Shown here piece after piece: positions 1 to 10,535 of a DNA stretch of 64,000 bases. Within the stretch, counting starts at the first letter, position 1; the number at the start of each line of letters is the position of its first letter. Position numbers and translations under genes: made by a program. The notes under the pieces are model-generated. The model worked only from the letters and a program-made list of their open reading frames with translations, searched no databases and was not told where the DNA came from. The DNA comes from Symsagittifera roscoffensis (taxonomy: Eukaryota; Xenacoelomorpha; Acoela; Convolutidae), in contig NC_087071.1 of the NCBI RefSeq assembly GCF_963678635.1, positions 7,889,405 to 7,953,404 on the forward strand. Direction: 5' to 3'.

Positions 1-956
1 AAGAACAAGAGCCCTTTTTGCAATAGCAAAAAAAACTTAACTAATATGTGAGTTATGATTTTTTTCTATCGATCTTTTCCTTCATATTTAACAAAAGCCG
101 CAGTCTTGACTTCCAGTCAAAACAAGTTCAAGTTGTATTTGAATGCAGACTAAAAATCCAAATGGGATTAAGTACAAACTTTATTTTCAGGCAGCTCGTA
201 AAGGCTAAAAAAAGCTCAACTCTGTTCATTCTCTGTTCGTAAAGGCTGAAAAAAGCTCAACTCTCCCCCAACCTTTTTTTCATTTTTCTATCAATTTTTC
301 TGTTATTGTACTTAATTATATTGCTTAAGAAGTTAGTTTGTTCACATTGTTTCAATTTTCAAAAAGGAAACTAAAAGGTGGGGAAATGAAAAAAGTCTAT
401 TTTTGTTAATTTTTTGGGAGAGTATAAGTGGAAATAATCCCTTTTTTGCTTTTTACTGTGACAATTTAGAGTTACTTGATCCATTTTCAGCTTGCAAAAT
501 TCCTGGAAATCGAATCTGAAAATCCGCCTACAGTGAGAATAATTTTGCTTTTTTCAAATTGATTGCTCGAAAGTTTGGAAAAAAAGACAAGATGAAAGCA
601 AAATAGCAAACCTGATTTGATAACCAGCATCATATCAAAAACAAAAATTGTCAAACGCTGAATTGAATCGCTGAATTTTGCGAGACTCGTGCAAAAAAGT
701 GGCAATGAGATAAATCTAGTTTCGTGTTTTGAGATAAGTTTCATGTGATGAATTTTCACTTCGCATGTGTCTTGTAAATTTTAAATCAGTTGGTGTCTCC
801 AATTTTTTTTTCTCCGTCGATGTTTTTTTATAAAACTAATTGATGGCTAAATGAACAGTTTTGAAATATTTCCTTATTTAGAAAACATTATTAGACTACG
901 AATTCCTTGAACTTTTCTTATAAACATTTTTTGAAATGTTTGGAAAGTTAATATTT
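1..956. other. Intergenic AT-rich stretch, no gene seen
   Basis: No convincing exon, RNA gene or element end is visible. The short open frames have no recognisable domain, codon periodicity or splice context. The only structure seen is the short direct repeat at 197-264. This could be intron or intergenic sequence of a host gene lying off the left edge. Confidence 0.5.
197..264. repeat. Two 27-bp direct repeats 41 bp apart
   Basis: A 27-bp unit beginning CGTAAAGGCT and ending CTCAACTCT occurs at 197-223 and again at 238-264 with one mismatch. The spacing suggests a recent local slippage duplication. No function is implied. Confidence 0.8.
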
Positions 957-1193
957 AGAAAGTAGGATAATAGTTTCAAGTTTCCAATCGGAAAAAGAAA
1001 CAATCATCAAAACAAAAATTTACAGCTTTTGGGCCAGCTTTACAGCTTTTCAAGACAATTTGATGAACATGTCTTAAAGGCCACTTTGTTGAAGTCAAGT
1101 TTATTATTCATTAGTGCGGAACAAATCATGCTATTATTAAAAGATTTTACCGCATTTTTCTTTAATTCATGTGAGACAATTCATGTCATGAAT
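957..1193. repeat. Left copy of a permuted host repeat (part A then part B)
   Basis: Part A (957-1031) and part B (1049-1193) are both found again at 7670-7893, but there in the order B then A. Part B ends exactly where the left end of the BEL region begins. Read on the minus strand, both B copies keep the same peptide frame around two cysteines (KTCSSNCLE), with mostly conservative changes. B is therefore probably a duplicated host exon plus intron rather than transposon sequence. A 12-bp repeat (AAAAGCTGTAAA on the minus strand) sits at the A/B junction and may have mediated the rearrangement. Confidence 0.6.
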
Positions 1194-1337
1194 ATCCTCG
1201 GGGGAGGGATATCTTATTTGGAACCAAAGGGGAAGGAGTTGAGCCAAGTTTTTTTGTTGTTGTTGTTGTAAAACAATTAAAGTGGTCTTAAATCTTCTTT
1301 TTTGGGGTTACGAGGGCAAGTTTCACCGCTGGTCTCG

Positions 1338-2009
1338 TTAAAGTACAAGGGCTGTTTTCAGTTTGCACGACCGCGCGATGCCATCCGAGCCGGTAAAAAC
1401 TTCTAACACTTGACCCAGTATCCACACGAGGTCATCTTTTTCGAGTGGTTCCTCGGGTTGCGTCCATTTAGTCCTTCTTATGAGAGTCGGAGCGTACTCT
1501 TTAAGTAGACGCCTCCAGAAGCTGTCAAGTCTATCTTTTGCTCGCTTCCAGGACTTGTTGGACGGTTTATTTTTAGATGCTTCGTAGAAGGCTGCTGCTG
1601 GAGCGTAGACGAATGGACGGCCCATTAAGAAGTGGTTGGGTGTCAGTGGAAGGTCGTCGTCAAGGTCGCTACTGACATGAGTTAGCGCACGTGAGTTGAG
1701 GATTGCCTCGGTCTCGGCTACGATAGTAGCAAATAGATCTCTTGATAGTCGATCAGGACCGAGATTTAGTAAGAATGCTCGTTTTTTCAATGAGACGAGT
1801 CGCTCCCACACGCCGCCAAAATGGGGGGCAGCCGGAGGATTTAGGCGCCATCCAACATTGTGGATTTGTAGAGTTTCAGTTAGGGTGGTTTCGTTGAAGT
1901 TGATTGGTTCTGAGCGTAGTTGTTTACGCGCGCCGACGAAGTAAGTAGCGTTGTCAGAGATTAAAAGCTTAGGTGTGCCTCTCCTAGCAATTAAACGTCT
2001 AATTGCCAT
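1338..2009 (-). pseudogene. pol: BEL/Pao integrase core and C-terminal tail
   Basis: This is the 3' part of the BEL polyprotein, the enzyme that joins the cDNA to host DNA. The fragment starts at an internal Met. It carries the second catalytic Asp in LLISDNATYF, then the BEL-typical NPPAAPHFGGVWERLV stretch and the catalytic Glu in AETEAILNSR. A C-terminal domain of the kind attached to BEL/Pao integrases follows (DDLVWILGQVLEVF, GSDGIARSCKLKTA). The first catalytic Asp lies upstream in another frame, so a frame change near 2.0 kb splits the enzyme. It ends with its own stop at 1338-1340. The BEL family call is very secure; activity is not expected. Confidence 0.9.
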
Positions 2010-2494
2010 TATACAGTTGTTCGTAGTAAGGTTGTCTGTCGATTCCAGGTGAACCGCGCGAGTAGAGAGGCATGTGAAGAGGCAAATATAGCTTTTTCAG
2101 TTGTATCCTTTGTTGCTATGTAGAATGGCCTGATATAGTCACTTCCTGTGTTTTTGAATGGAAATGGGTCGTCAGACGGATCGTCGAAACGAGTTGGCGA
2201 CAAGTCGGCCATGAGTGGATGTAGCCCTTTGCCTTGGAATCTTCTGCAGAGATAGCAGTTATGTCTTATCTGTCTGAGTGTTTTTCGGAGCCCAAGGATG
2301 ACAAAATTTTGTTGCAGGTAGTTGCGAATGTACTCAGTGCCGTGGTGCATGCAGCGGCGATGAGCGCTTTCGATCATCATACGCACAATTGGGTCCTTTG
2401 CGTTAAGAATTATTGGATATTTTGTTGCGTCCGTTAAAGGTGAGTTTCGTAGACTTCCTTGCGCGCGAATTAATGAGTAGAAATTGTGGTGCAT
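2009..2494 (-). pseudogene. pol: BEL/Pao integrase zinc-binding region
   Basis: This is the N-terminal part of the integrase. An HHCC-type zinc finger is visible as HRRCMHHG, about 20 residues, then CYLCRRF. It is followed by the start of the catalytic core (GSDYIRPF), where the first catalytic Asp is expected. The C-terminal 30 residues look out of frame relative to the family, and the true frame resumes in the neighbouring 1338-2009 segment. Upstream it overlaps the end of the RT/RNase H frame (2470-4866) in a different frame, so two separate frame changes bracket this piece. Both look like decay rather than programmed shifts. Confidence 0.8.
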
Positions 2495-4866
2495 CCAACC
2501 AGAGCTTTGCTTTTAAGTTCAATTCCCCGTGTAGCACTGTCTGCTGTGTTGAGTCTACCAGGGATGTGTTTCCATTGTTCGGCTTTGCATAACGTAAGTA
2601 TTTCACACATCTGTTTGCGCAGTAAGTTTTCAGTAGTGCTATCCGTCCAAACGTGAGTGTAGTGGGGCTTTAATAGCATTTCATCAGTAGCGAACTCGCA
2701 TAGCCGAGCACCCATAAGGGCGGCTTGTAATTCCAGTTTAGGAATGCTCTCTTGGTTCAGTGGTGCTACCTTTGTTCTGCCAATCAAGAAAGTAGTGTGT
2801 ATGCCAGAGCTACAAGCAGTTCGGAAGTAGATGCACGTAGCCATTGCGTATTGCGACGCGTCGCAGAAAACATGAAGTTGTATATCACTAGGTGACAGCT
2901 GTGGACCAAGTAAGCGAGGCAGTCTAACAGGGGGTACTTGTTTGCATTGGTCAACCCATTTGTCAATTATCGGAACAAAGTCACTGGGCACAGTTTCGTC
3001 CCAAGAGATACCAGACTTCCACAAGTTTTGCAGAAGAATTTTGAGTTTTATGACAAACGGCGCTAGGATGCCTAAGGGGTCGAAAACCCTTGCTACTGTA
3101 GAGAGAACTGTTCGGAGTGTAGATGATGTAGTAATATTTAGCTTGGTTGTTGGTTGCACGAATATCGTATCGTCAGTTGTGTCCCATTTGACAACCAGAA
3201 TACGATGCACTGTAGCATTAGTAGAAACTTCGCCTCCATCAATGGAGTAGATCGCGTCATTAGTGTTAGATACGAACTTAGTTAGGTTGAATCCCCCCTG
3301 TCTTATGGAGGATTTTAGTTGCGTAGTAGAGTCTCTAGCCTCGTGTGTCATGTTGAACGAGTGAACAAAGTCGTCCATGTAAAAGCTTTTGTGAAGCAGT
3401 TGAGCAATAATGGGTTTGGTTACGCAGTAATCGGCAGCTGTTTGATGAAGCGCAAAGATGGCAATGGATGGTGAGCATTTTGCACCAAAGATAAGTCGCG
3501 TGTATTGGTATTGTTTGATACCATTTTTAGTAGGCCAAAGGAAGCGAAGCGCTTTTTGATCTTCATCTCGAATACCTATTTGCATATACATACCTTCAAT
3601 ATCCGCCGATACAGCCACAGGTTTTTCCCGGAATCGTAGTAGAAGTCCAAACATGTTGTTCAGGAGGTCAGATCCAGTTTCGAGGCAAGAGTTCAGCGAG
3701 ACGCCCTTGTAGGTTGAGGCAGCGTTGGCTACTCTGCGTACCTTTCCGGGCTTGTTTGGATTCGTGACAGGTTGATGTGGGAGGTACCAAAGTAATTCAG
3801 GTTGTGGGTATTGGAAAGTAACGGGCTTGACGTAGTTATTTTCCAGGTCGGTAGTAAGCGATTTCTCATAGAGTTGCATTGTTTCAGGGTCTTTTCTGAG
3901 CCGTTTTTGTAGCAATAGCAGTTGAGCTTTAGCTACCGGATAATTGTTTGGCAATTTTATTTTGTTTTTCCAGAGTAGATTTATTTTGTAGCGATCTCCA
4001 TCGTGCTCAATACTTTTTTCCATAAATCTTAGTTTTCGTTTGCTTTTATCAGAGTATGTAGCTTTGTTATCTTCCTTGATGCCTGATCCTTCTACTTTCC
4101 AGAAATTTTCCACTAAATCAGTGAGATTAGCGTCTTCTTGATCATTTAAGTCGATGAAGTTAGTTGAGTGTGAATTTGATCCGGAACTATTAGATTTCTG
4201 GTTGAGTGGGCCAGTGATCGTCCAACCTAGTAGGTTTTGTACAGCGTAAGGGTTGCTTGTAGGGCCTTTTCTAATATCGCGCTCCGCAATATTCCAGAAA
4301 GCATCTACGCCAAGCAAAATTTGAACTGTGTTGTCGCCTAGTTCAGGAAAGTTGACAAGTCGAAGGTGATTGTAGAGTGGGCTAGTTTTATTAAGGTTGT
4401 TTGCGTCGATAGCGTCAAAACTCAGAGCTTCAACTGAATAGACTGATTGTAGCGTGAAAGTAGGTTTTGTAGCGTTGTGTGGCCCGATACTAAGCCGGAT
4501 CAGCGAGGAAGACACTTTGTCCTTACTGACAGCACCTCGTACGCTAAGCTGTAGTTGTTGGCTTGGTTTGTACTGAAGTGTTTCATCTGTTTTGTTGAGG
4601 ATATATGAGCAGCTGCTGCAGTTGTCGAGTATGGCGTAGCAATCTAGTTTGATGCCATTGTTAAACAGTGTTACCGGCATAAATTGTAACTGATTTCTGA
4701 TGTTGTTCATTTTTTGGATTGGATCCTCAGCTTGTTCCGAGGGCTTGGTTACTGTAGTGCCAAGCTGCATGTTATTTGATTTTTGGTTGTGCGTTTGAAA
4801 CGGTTTTTTGTCGATGTGTAGAGTTGAATGGTGTTTCCCTCCGCAGTTGTTGATGAAACATCGCAT
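2470..4866 (-). pseudogene. pol: BEL/Pao protease, reverse transcriptase and RNase H
   Basis: A 798-codon frame carries the second zinc finger of Gag (CFINNCGGKHHSTLH). Next come a BEL-type aspartic protease (DNCSSCSYIL at about residue 82, flap region ILLGVDAFW), RT with motif A (SADIEGMYMQI) and the catalytic YMDD (SFYMDDFVHS), and RNase H (HVFCDASQYA, KLELQAALMG, VWTDST). The last 20 residues run out of frame: the family continuation (ELNLKAKLWLDAP) lies in another frame at 2403-2606. In the protease, DNC replaces the usual D-S/T-G, a change tolerated in some BEL elements. The ATG at 4866 is internal; the natural polyprotein would have begun in gag. Confidence 0.92.
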
Positions 4867-4882
4867 AGACGATGTGCATTAA

Positions 4883-5461
4883 CTAAAATCTGTGTTGGCC
4901 TAAGCAGTTGAAGCACAGCTTATGTTGCTTCACCAGCTCTGCCCGTTGATCTACGGGAAGTTTCAAAAAGTCCGGACTTTTTCCAAGGTAGTGAACTTGG
5001 TTATCTATTGGACATGTTAATGTTGTTGGTCTTGCTGATATGCCTGAAGATTTGTCGTAGTTTTGCCTGGACATAGAAGTAAATTGGTTGGGTCGGCTGT
5101 CGGGTTGTTGTTGCTTCATAGGTTGGCGATTTCGTCCCACTTGATTTGAAGTCGACGGCTCTATGTCCAGGTTCTCGCATGCTCGCGAGTAGTTTTTGAG
5201 GTACTGCGTCAAGTCTTTGAGTGTAGCATAATCGAGATCGTGCAGCACGCAGTGTTCTTCCCACTTCATTAGTACTCTTACTGGGAGTTTTGATCGAGCA
5301 AGTCGGGTCAGGTTACTAGAATTTAGATCAGCGGTGTAGCCGTTGAATTCGAAGTTGTGGATTAGTTTCCGTAGGAAAGCAGCGTATCTTATAAAGCCCT
5401 GTGGTTCGCTTAGTATCAATTTGTCAAACTTCTCAAGTTCCCTGATGAACGCTGACACCAC
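4883..5461 (-). pseudogene. gag: BEL/Pao Gag, C-terminal capsid and zinc knuckle
   Basis: This is the C-terminal part of Gag: a helical capsid-like stretch, a Gln/Pro/Ser linker and the beginning of a zinc knuckle (LCFNCLGQHR) near the end, before a stop at 4883-4885. The second finger is in another frame in the next segment, so a small indel plus stop interrupts the nucleocapsid. The preceding Gag segment is in the same frame, separated only by TAA at 5477-5479. The apparent start codon is GTG and is not a real initiator. Confidence 0.8.
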
Positions 5462-5476
5462 ATATTTTGGGTTACC

Positions 5477-6178
5477 TTATCTACGCACTAATTCAAGTAT
5501 TGCATGTTCATACTGAGAAGAATTGGTTCCGTAGCTCTCTATTAGAGATTTAGCATTATCAGTGCCTAATGACTGCAAATAAGTTATTTTTTCAACCGGG
5601 ATTAGGCGTGGATTGTTGCCAATCGCAGTCTGGAAGAGTTCGAACCAGTTGTTACACTCCAGTGGGTTGCCGTCAAACATTTGTAGTTTTAAATCTGGTA
5701 ATTTGAATCCTTTCAAACTGTAGTTGATGGCAGTGGTCGCATGACTGGTAGTGTGGTTGGTGACCTGTTTTTGTTCATTATTGAAAAGGCTGTTGCGTAG
5801 TTGTTCGTGTGATTGTAGGATAGTCCTATGATGGTCGTTGAAGTGGTTGGTAACGAACTGTTCAGATGTAGTAGCAGGACGTTTTGCAATTGAAGTTTTT
5901 AGCAGACCATATCGGTTATTGCCAGTTGACATCTGGGCTTCGTGTCTTGAGTTATTGTTCCAAATGTGATTTTCATTGGAAACTGGTGGAGGCGAGAAGT
6001 TGTAGCGTAGAGGAGCTCGAAAGTTGAAAATACATGGGCTTGCAGACGGTGAGACTGATCTGAAATCAGTTGTAGAAGTAGTGATGACACTGTTGATTGT
6101 CTGATCCATAGCTCTGTTGCTTCCCGGTAGAGGTGGGAAACTGTACCGCTGGGGAGCGTCTAAGTCGAGTGTACCCAA
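5477..6178 (-). pseudogene. gag: BEL/Pao Gag, middle segment
   Basis: This is the middle part of Gag. About 130 residues of low-complexity Ser/Asn/Thr sequence precede the start of a conserved capsid-type region (LKGFKLPDLKLQMFDGNP, then ECNNWFELFQTAI), which matches the family's P.F.G....W..F....I pattern. The frame continues past TAA (5477-5479) straight into the 4883-5461 segment, so the stop interrupts an otherwise continuous gag. Upstream it overlaps the 6160-6750 frame in a different phase. No genuine start codon belongs here. Confidence 0.75.
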
Positions 6179-6750
6179 GCAGTAGGTGGATGTGTAAATG
6201 AGACGTCGGCAGCCGTAGTACTGATGAAGTTGTTGGCCAAGCTTTCAGTAGTATTTGAGCTTCTTAGTGGTACACTGGCTGTTGTAGATGTGCCTTGCAC
6301 TCTAAGTGGGCTGTTTGACCTTGTGGAAACTAAACCATCGTTTGTTAAGACCTTTTCGTATTTTCTAACATTGATTAGTAGGTCGCACTTTCGTTTTCGT
6401 AGCGTTGAAGCAGTGTTGAGGCAGTCTTGTGCTTCCTGAGTAGAAAACGCGGCTAAGTCGTCTGCGAGCGTATCAAGCAGGTCAAAACAAGTGGTTATCT
6501 CCTGAAAACTGAGTTTAAAGTACTCGATTTCGCTTGAGTTGGCTATTTGCCTCGTTACTTCTTCCTCAAGCTCCTCGAAAGTACTGTAGCGGCGTCTCCA
6601 TTGATTGAGTAGCTGTTGTAATGTTGGCTTCGTTGGAGCCTTTCGAGAAAGTAGTACAAAGAGTAGAAAAAATGTATTAAAAGTTAACGAGCTCGGATGG
6701 CAGCGATCGCAAAGTAGTTCCGGTAATGAAGCTTTTTTGAGCTTTCTCAA
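6160..6750 (-). pseudogene. gag: BEL/Pao Gag, N-terminal segment
   Basis: This is an N-terminal Gag-like region: charged and helical (QWRRRYSTFEELEEEV, FDLLDTLADDLAAF), followed by a Ser/Thr-rich linker. It lies directly upstream of the recognisable Gag middle part and overlaps it by about 19 bp in another frame. The open frame begins at TTG and contains no early ATG, so the true start has been lost or lies beyond a frame change. Assignment to Gag rests on position and composition rather than on a diagnostic motif. Confidence 0.6.
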
Positions 6751-7262
6751 GATTTTTGCTATAAGTTACGTTTAATTTTCTGTTAAAGTCAACCAGCCAT
6801 AGGGTTAACCCGGTGGTTAATTAAACAAAGTGAGCTACAGCTCACGCAGTTATGAGCTTTTTAATTATGGTTAAGGACTAAGCGGTGAATATATTTTTTT
6901 TAATGTTCAAATGGGTAAAAAAATTTTGAGACTTTCACAATTTTTGTAGAAAGTTTTGTAGATGTGGCTAGTAAAACCTTTTGTAGTTATGGGTTTAAAG
7001 AAAACGTTTCGGAAAAATGGGCTTTTGAAAATTCGCAGCAGCTAGTTTTGGGCTAGAAAGTTTTGGCTATCGGGTTTTGGCTATAAGTTTTTTTTTGTAT
7101 AAGTGGGAACCTTGTTTTTTTTGTGTGTGTTCAGGTACTACTTTATTACCCCGAGGATTAAAATTAAATTGAACAATTGAAGATTAGCATTACATATCTA
7201 GGGTTGTATATTTCTTAAGTTTTTGCTAATAAAGACTACTCAAAAAAAACTTAGCACAATTA
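6751..7262. other. Probable BEL leader / 5' LTR remnant, no gene
   Basis: About 500 bp of AT-rich non-coding sequence lies upstream of BEL gag. It should contain the 5' LTR and primer-binding site, but I cannot delimit either. Several TTTTGGCTA-type short repeats occur at 7040-7090, and a TATA-like tract is present. No matching LTR was found at the left end. Confidence 0.4.
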
Positions 7263-7753
7263 TTAAGATCTAGCACAGTTTGGGTTTCGGCTGACGAGCA
7301 CAAGCTTAATGATTTTTGATTGAGGGGAAGATTTACTGAACAATTGAATCATGCCTGTTTTTGTTTTCAGTTTTTGGTCTAGAAGTTTTGTAAATTGACT
7401 ATAGTTTTCAAGCATAAGCACAAATTGGATGTGAAAAAAATTTTTCGAAATAGATCTAGCCTGACTTGGCACTTGAGGTAGACTGGCACTTGATAGACCG
7501 GCACTTGGGCTCTGACTATGCCACTTTTGGTAGACCGGCACTTGGGCTCTGACTATGGCACTTGAGGTAGAACCGCTGGTTGTGTCCTGGGCTGCGTTGT
7601 GGGGGGCTGAGTTGTCCCTGTTGACTTACTGTAGACTTCGATATTTTTTTCAATTTTGTTCGCCAAATATTCAAGACAATTTGATGAACATGTCTTAAAG
7701 GTCACTTTGTTGAAGTCAAATTTATTATTACTCATTATTGCGGAACAAATCAT
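7263..7753 (-). CDS. Possible host exon fragments: two-cysteine segment and Ser/Pro/Thr repeats
   Basis: I do not recognise this protein. An ATG at 7751-7753 opens a frame to a stop at 7553 that includes KTCSSNCLEYLANKIEK and then a Thr/Gln/Pro-rich mucin-like tail (TQPPTTQPRTQPAV). A frame in another phase (7263-7541) continues with SQSPSAGL-type repeats. The part overlapping repeat B is conserved at peptide level in the left copy, which favours real exon origin. A pyrimidine-rich stretch followed by AG just upstream could be a splice acceptor. It could equally be a pseudogene fragment. Frame breaks between the two parts are visible. Confidence 0.3.
7494..7557. repeat. 37-bp period tandem repeat
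   Basis: A 27-bp core starting TAGACCGGCACTTGGG occurs at 7494-7520 and 7531-7557, with weaker relatives on both sides (GGCACTTGAGGTAGA-like). In the minus-strand frame it encodes the Ser/Pro/Gln repeats described for this locus. Confidence 0.75.
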
Positions 7754-7893
7754 GCTATTATTAAAAAAAATCACCACATTTTTCTTTAATTCATGTGAGA
7801 CAATTCATGTCATGAATAAGAAAGTAGAATAAATGTTTCAAGTTTCCAATCGGAAAAAAAAACAAAATCAAAACAAAAATTTACAGCTTTTGT
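7670..7893. repeat. Right copy of the permuted host repeat (part B then part A)
   Basis: Part B (7670-7817) matches 1049-1193 apart from scattered substitutions and a 3-bp insertion. Part A (7819-7893) matches 957-1031. The B-A order here is the reverse of the left side, where A precedes B in the same orientation. Confidence 0.65.
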
Positions 7894-10105
7894 GCCATTC
7901 GAGACCAAAGTATATAATAGGACTCCAAATCGTCATCTTTCTTATTTTAAAAAAAGAAATTTATCTTAAATTGGCAGTGCACAATTTATTTCCTGTTATT
8001 TTACTTCAAAAACTGTTTTTTTTTTATATGAAAAAAAGTTTCTTTTCTGTTCAGATTCTACCAAAAAATTTGCTCTATTTTTGCTTCATTCTTTTTTTGG
8101 TGTAAAATAACAAAACAGTTCAAAAACGCATCACAAATTAATTTTGATTTCAGTTTCTTCTTTTTTTAAAATTAAGTAAAACTAGGTCACAATTTCATCT
8201 TTTTTAAAAATTAACTAAGACTAGGTCACAATTGATTAAATAATAGAAATATAGTCCGCTGTAATAATTAGAATTGGCGGCCGATCTTTTTTGTTTTAAG
8301 AAGATACATTTCGTTTTTGAGCAATGCTTTTGATTTTTTTTCAACTTCATAGTTTTTCTTCGAAAAACAGTTTTTTTTGCCAATAAAACCATTTTTTTTG
8401 TTACCGTATTTTGTAGTTTTCAGTGTAAAATTTCAAATGCACATTTGTTTCACTTCTTGTTTGTCAAAACCAAAAAAAAAACTTTTTAAAAAATTAAACT
8501 TTTTTTTAATGAATAAACAAAAGATGAATAAACCTTCAAAATCTTTTTTTTATTTGCAAATGTTTCAATTGATTTATTGAACAGCGTAGCCTTTTTTTTC
8601 TTACTGTATTAACACTGTGAAAACTTCATTAAATAAAATAAGTTATTCTTAACTACACTTTTTTGAGTTTTAATTTAAGTTGGAATTAACTTGATGGTAA
8701 TTTTAAATCAAAAGCCACCCGACAAACTTAAGATCATTTCTAGGTAACTATCAGTTCTGGACATCCATAAAACACGTATTTTTGAACATTAATTTTGTTA
8801 AACTTTAATTATCAGTTCTTCAGTTCCATGAAATACGTATTTTTGAGCATTGAGTGTTCTGTTGTCTGACACAAATACAGTTTTCGTTTATTTATTTTTT
8901 TTTGCGTCTGACAACTGCATTTGTCTTGCAGAAGCAGTGCTCTCTAATAGATCGTCCGCTCACATCTGCTGGTTGTGACTCGTTTAATCTCGGAGCATCA
9001 AAGGTTCTTTTTTAAGGCTACAAAAGCAAAATCGACCATCGTAATCGTTAACGCTGTTTGGAATATGTCTTTTAGAAATTTTCTGGCTTGATTAGGACTA
9101 TTTAGCCCCGCAAGAACGTTTCAAAGCTAAAAATTTGACCATATTTCTCATCAAATGAGTAAAAATCAAAAGCTGGTGACTGCAGTTGGATTTCTAAGTA
9201 TAACAGTCTGATAGGCCACGTTCTGTTAGCATGCGTTTGGTTAATCAACTACGGCAGTAGAACGGTCAGCATACTCGTCCTATGGAGAAAATCTCAAAGT
9301 GTCGTTTTCTTTTGATTTTTCAATTTCATCAAAAAATTAGCGCTTCATAAATATATATGATCGTTGAAACCACTATCTTAAAAATGACATTTTGCGTTCA
9401 TATTTGATGACATGAACTTAAACTCAATACGATAATTTCATTTTATTTACGAAAACATCACCAGTTCAATTCGCAGAGGAGTAGGTTATTATATAATTAA
9501 CTGTTGAAAAAAATCATTCCTCATATCTAGATTGGGTTGCATGCAAAAAAGAAAATCAGTCAACTTTTCAAGTTTACGTTTGCTGAAAAAATGGCTGCTT
9601 AAAAATCCAATAACTGATCGTAAAATTACGACTCAATAGAGGTGCCCTTAATACAGGGTTTATCCAGAGAACTCGATTTGATTACCTTCTGAAAAATTTA
9701 CCTTCGGGCTGTAAGACAAATACACTGTTTCTATTTCAAACGCTTGAAAAAGATAGTTTACTGTATTAATACGTACATATACGCTCACAAATATAGTTTT
9801 ATCCTAATGATACACGTGTTTCCTGAGCTCTAGTCTAGTAGTAGGTGTAGTAAACTAAGGCAAAGTAACACTTTTTATAGCAGGTGCTATTTTGCATTGT
9901 TTTGCTACGACTAAAATTTATAATAAAAAAATAGTAAATTCCTAACGATAGATAAAGAAAAACAGGTTTCTATACAGGAAACACAGAAAACCGGGTTCGA
10001 TTATATATATTTAAATTTTCTATCCTGGTTACAAGCCTTTGTTGGGTACCGGAATGAATGAGCGCCTCGTAAATTTCAAAACTCTAATTTTGGGTGATTT
10101 GCTAG
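7894..10105. other. Intergenic AT-rich stretch between the two retroelements
   Basis: No gene is supported. There are two short direct repeats: ACTAGGTCACAATT at about 8180 and 8222, and the pair at 8748-8851. The rest has many homopolymer T and A runs and no exon-like frame with splice signals. The giant element's 3' LTR follows. Confidence 0.5.
8748..8851. repeat. Imperfect direct repeat, about 41 bp, two copies
   Basis: A segment running from ATCAGTTCT to ACGTATTTTTGA-CATT occurs at about 8748-8791 and again at 8811-8851. It is a local duplication with no coding content. Confidence 0.65.
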
Positions 10106-10109
10106 CATG
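10106..10109. other. Target-site duplication CATG (left)
   Basis: CATG directly precedes the left LTR and is repeated directly after the right LTR (30962-30965). This is the short duplication expected from integrase-mediated insertion. The sequence is its own reverse complement. Confidence 0.75.
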
Positions 10110-10520
10110 TGAGTTAGGTATGGAGGTCTAGCTCATAGAGTAATTTCGGATAGGGTACACCGTCTGCTCGTCACGCTATCTTATTTTCGGCCGGATAGAT
10201 TCGTGCAACTTCTTAGTCTAATACCGATCCTAATCTTACTCTCAATACTACTAGTCTCAGGGTGTTTAACTAGTCTCTGCTAGGCTCAAAAGATCTAGAG
10301 TATACTGGTATTGTTGCGGCTGCTGAAGTACTCGGAAAGAGTCAACTGTTTTCTAAGTTAAATTCAATTCTCTCTGGTGCTGAAATTACAAGTAATTTCA
10401 GCACTTACAAATAAGTGGATAGTTTGTTAGATGGATTGTGATTGGTTAGTATTAAATACTTTACAGTGATTTAATATCTAATTTATAAATAATAAAATAT
10501 GTAGTTCGGATTAGGTTCCA
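10110..10520 (-). repeat. 3' LTR (411 bp)
   Basis: It begins TGAGTTAGG and ends AGGTTCCA on the plus strand, and aligns end to end without gaps with 30551-30961, with about 10 substitutions. Because the genes run on the minus strand, this is the 3' LTR. On the minus strand a TATA-like TTATAAATT and a CCAAT motif lie in the first 90 bases; promoter use is inferred only. Confidence 0.95.
10379..10402. promoter_or_regulatory. Perfect 11-bp-arm palindrome inside the 3' LTR
   Basis: Arms GCTGAAATTAC and GTAATTTCAGC are separated by two bases. The identical palindrome is present in the 5' LTR at 30820-30843. It could be a transcript hairpin or a factor-binding site. Confidence 0.7.
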
Positions 10521-10535
10521 CCCATCCGGGTTTTA
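10521..10535 (-). promoter_or_regulatory. Candidate polypurine tract next to the 3' LTR
   Basis: On the minus strand the sequence directly before the LTR reads AAAACCCGGATGGG. The last eight bases (CGGATGGG) are mostly purine and sit where the plus-strand primer is expected. It is short and imperfect, so the call is positional. Confidence 0.4.

Larger units (their letters stand above)
1194..7158 (-). mobile_element. BEL/Pao LTR retrotransposon, degenerate
   Basis: Gag, aspartic protease, reverse transcriptase, RNase H and integrase modules follow one another on the minus strand from about 6.75 kb down to 1.34 kb, in the BEL/Pao order. Several frame changes and at least one in-frame TAA make it non-functional. 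I could not find a matched LTR pair by eye: the left side has only about 145 bp between the integrase stop and host repeat B, so the 3' LTR is missing or very short. The limits given use a 10-bp inverted match (ATCCTCGGGG at 1194-1203, its complement at 7149-7158) and are provisional. Confidence 0.8.
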
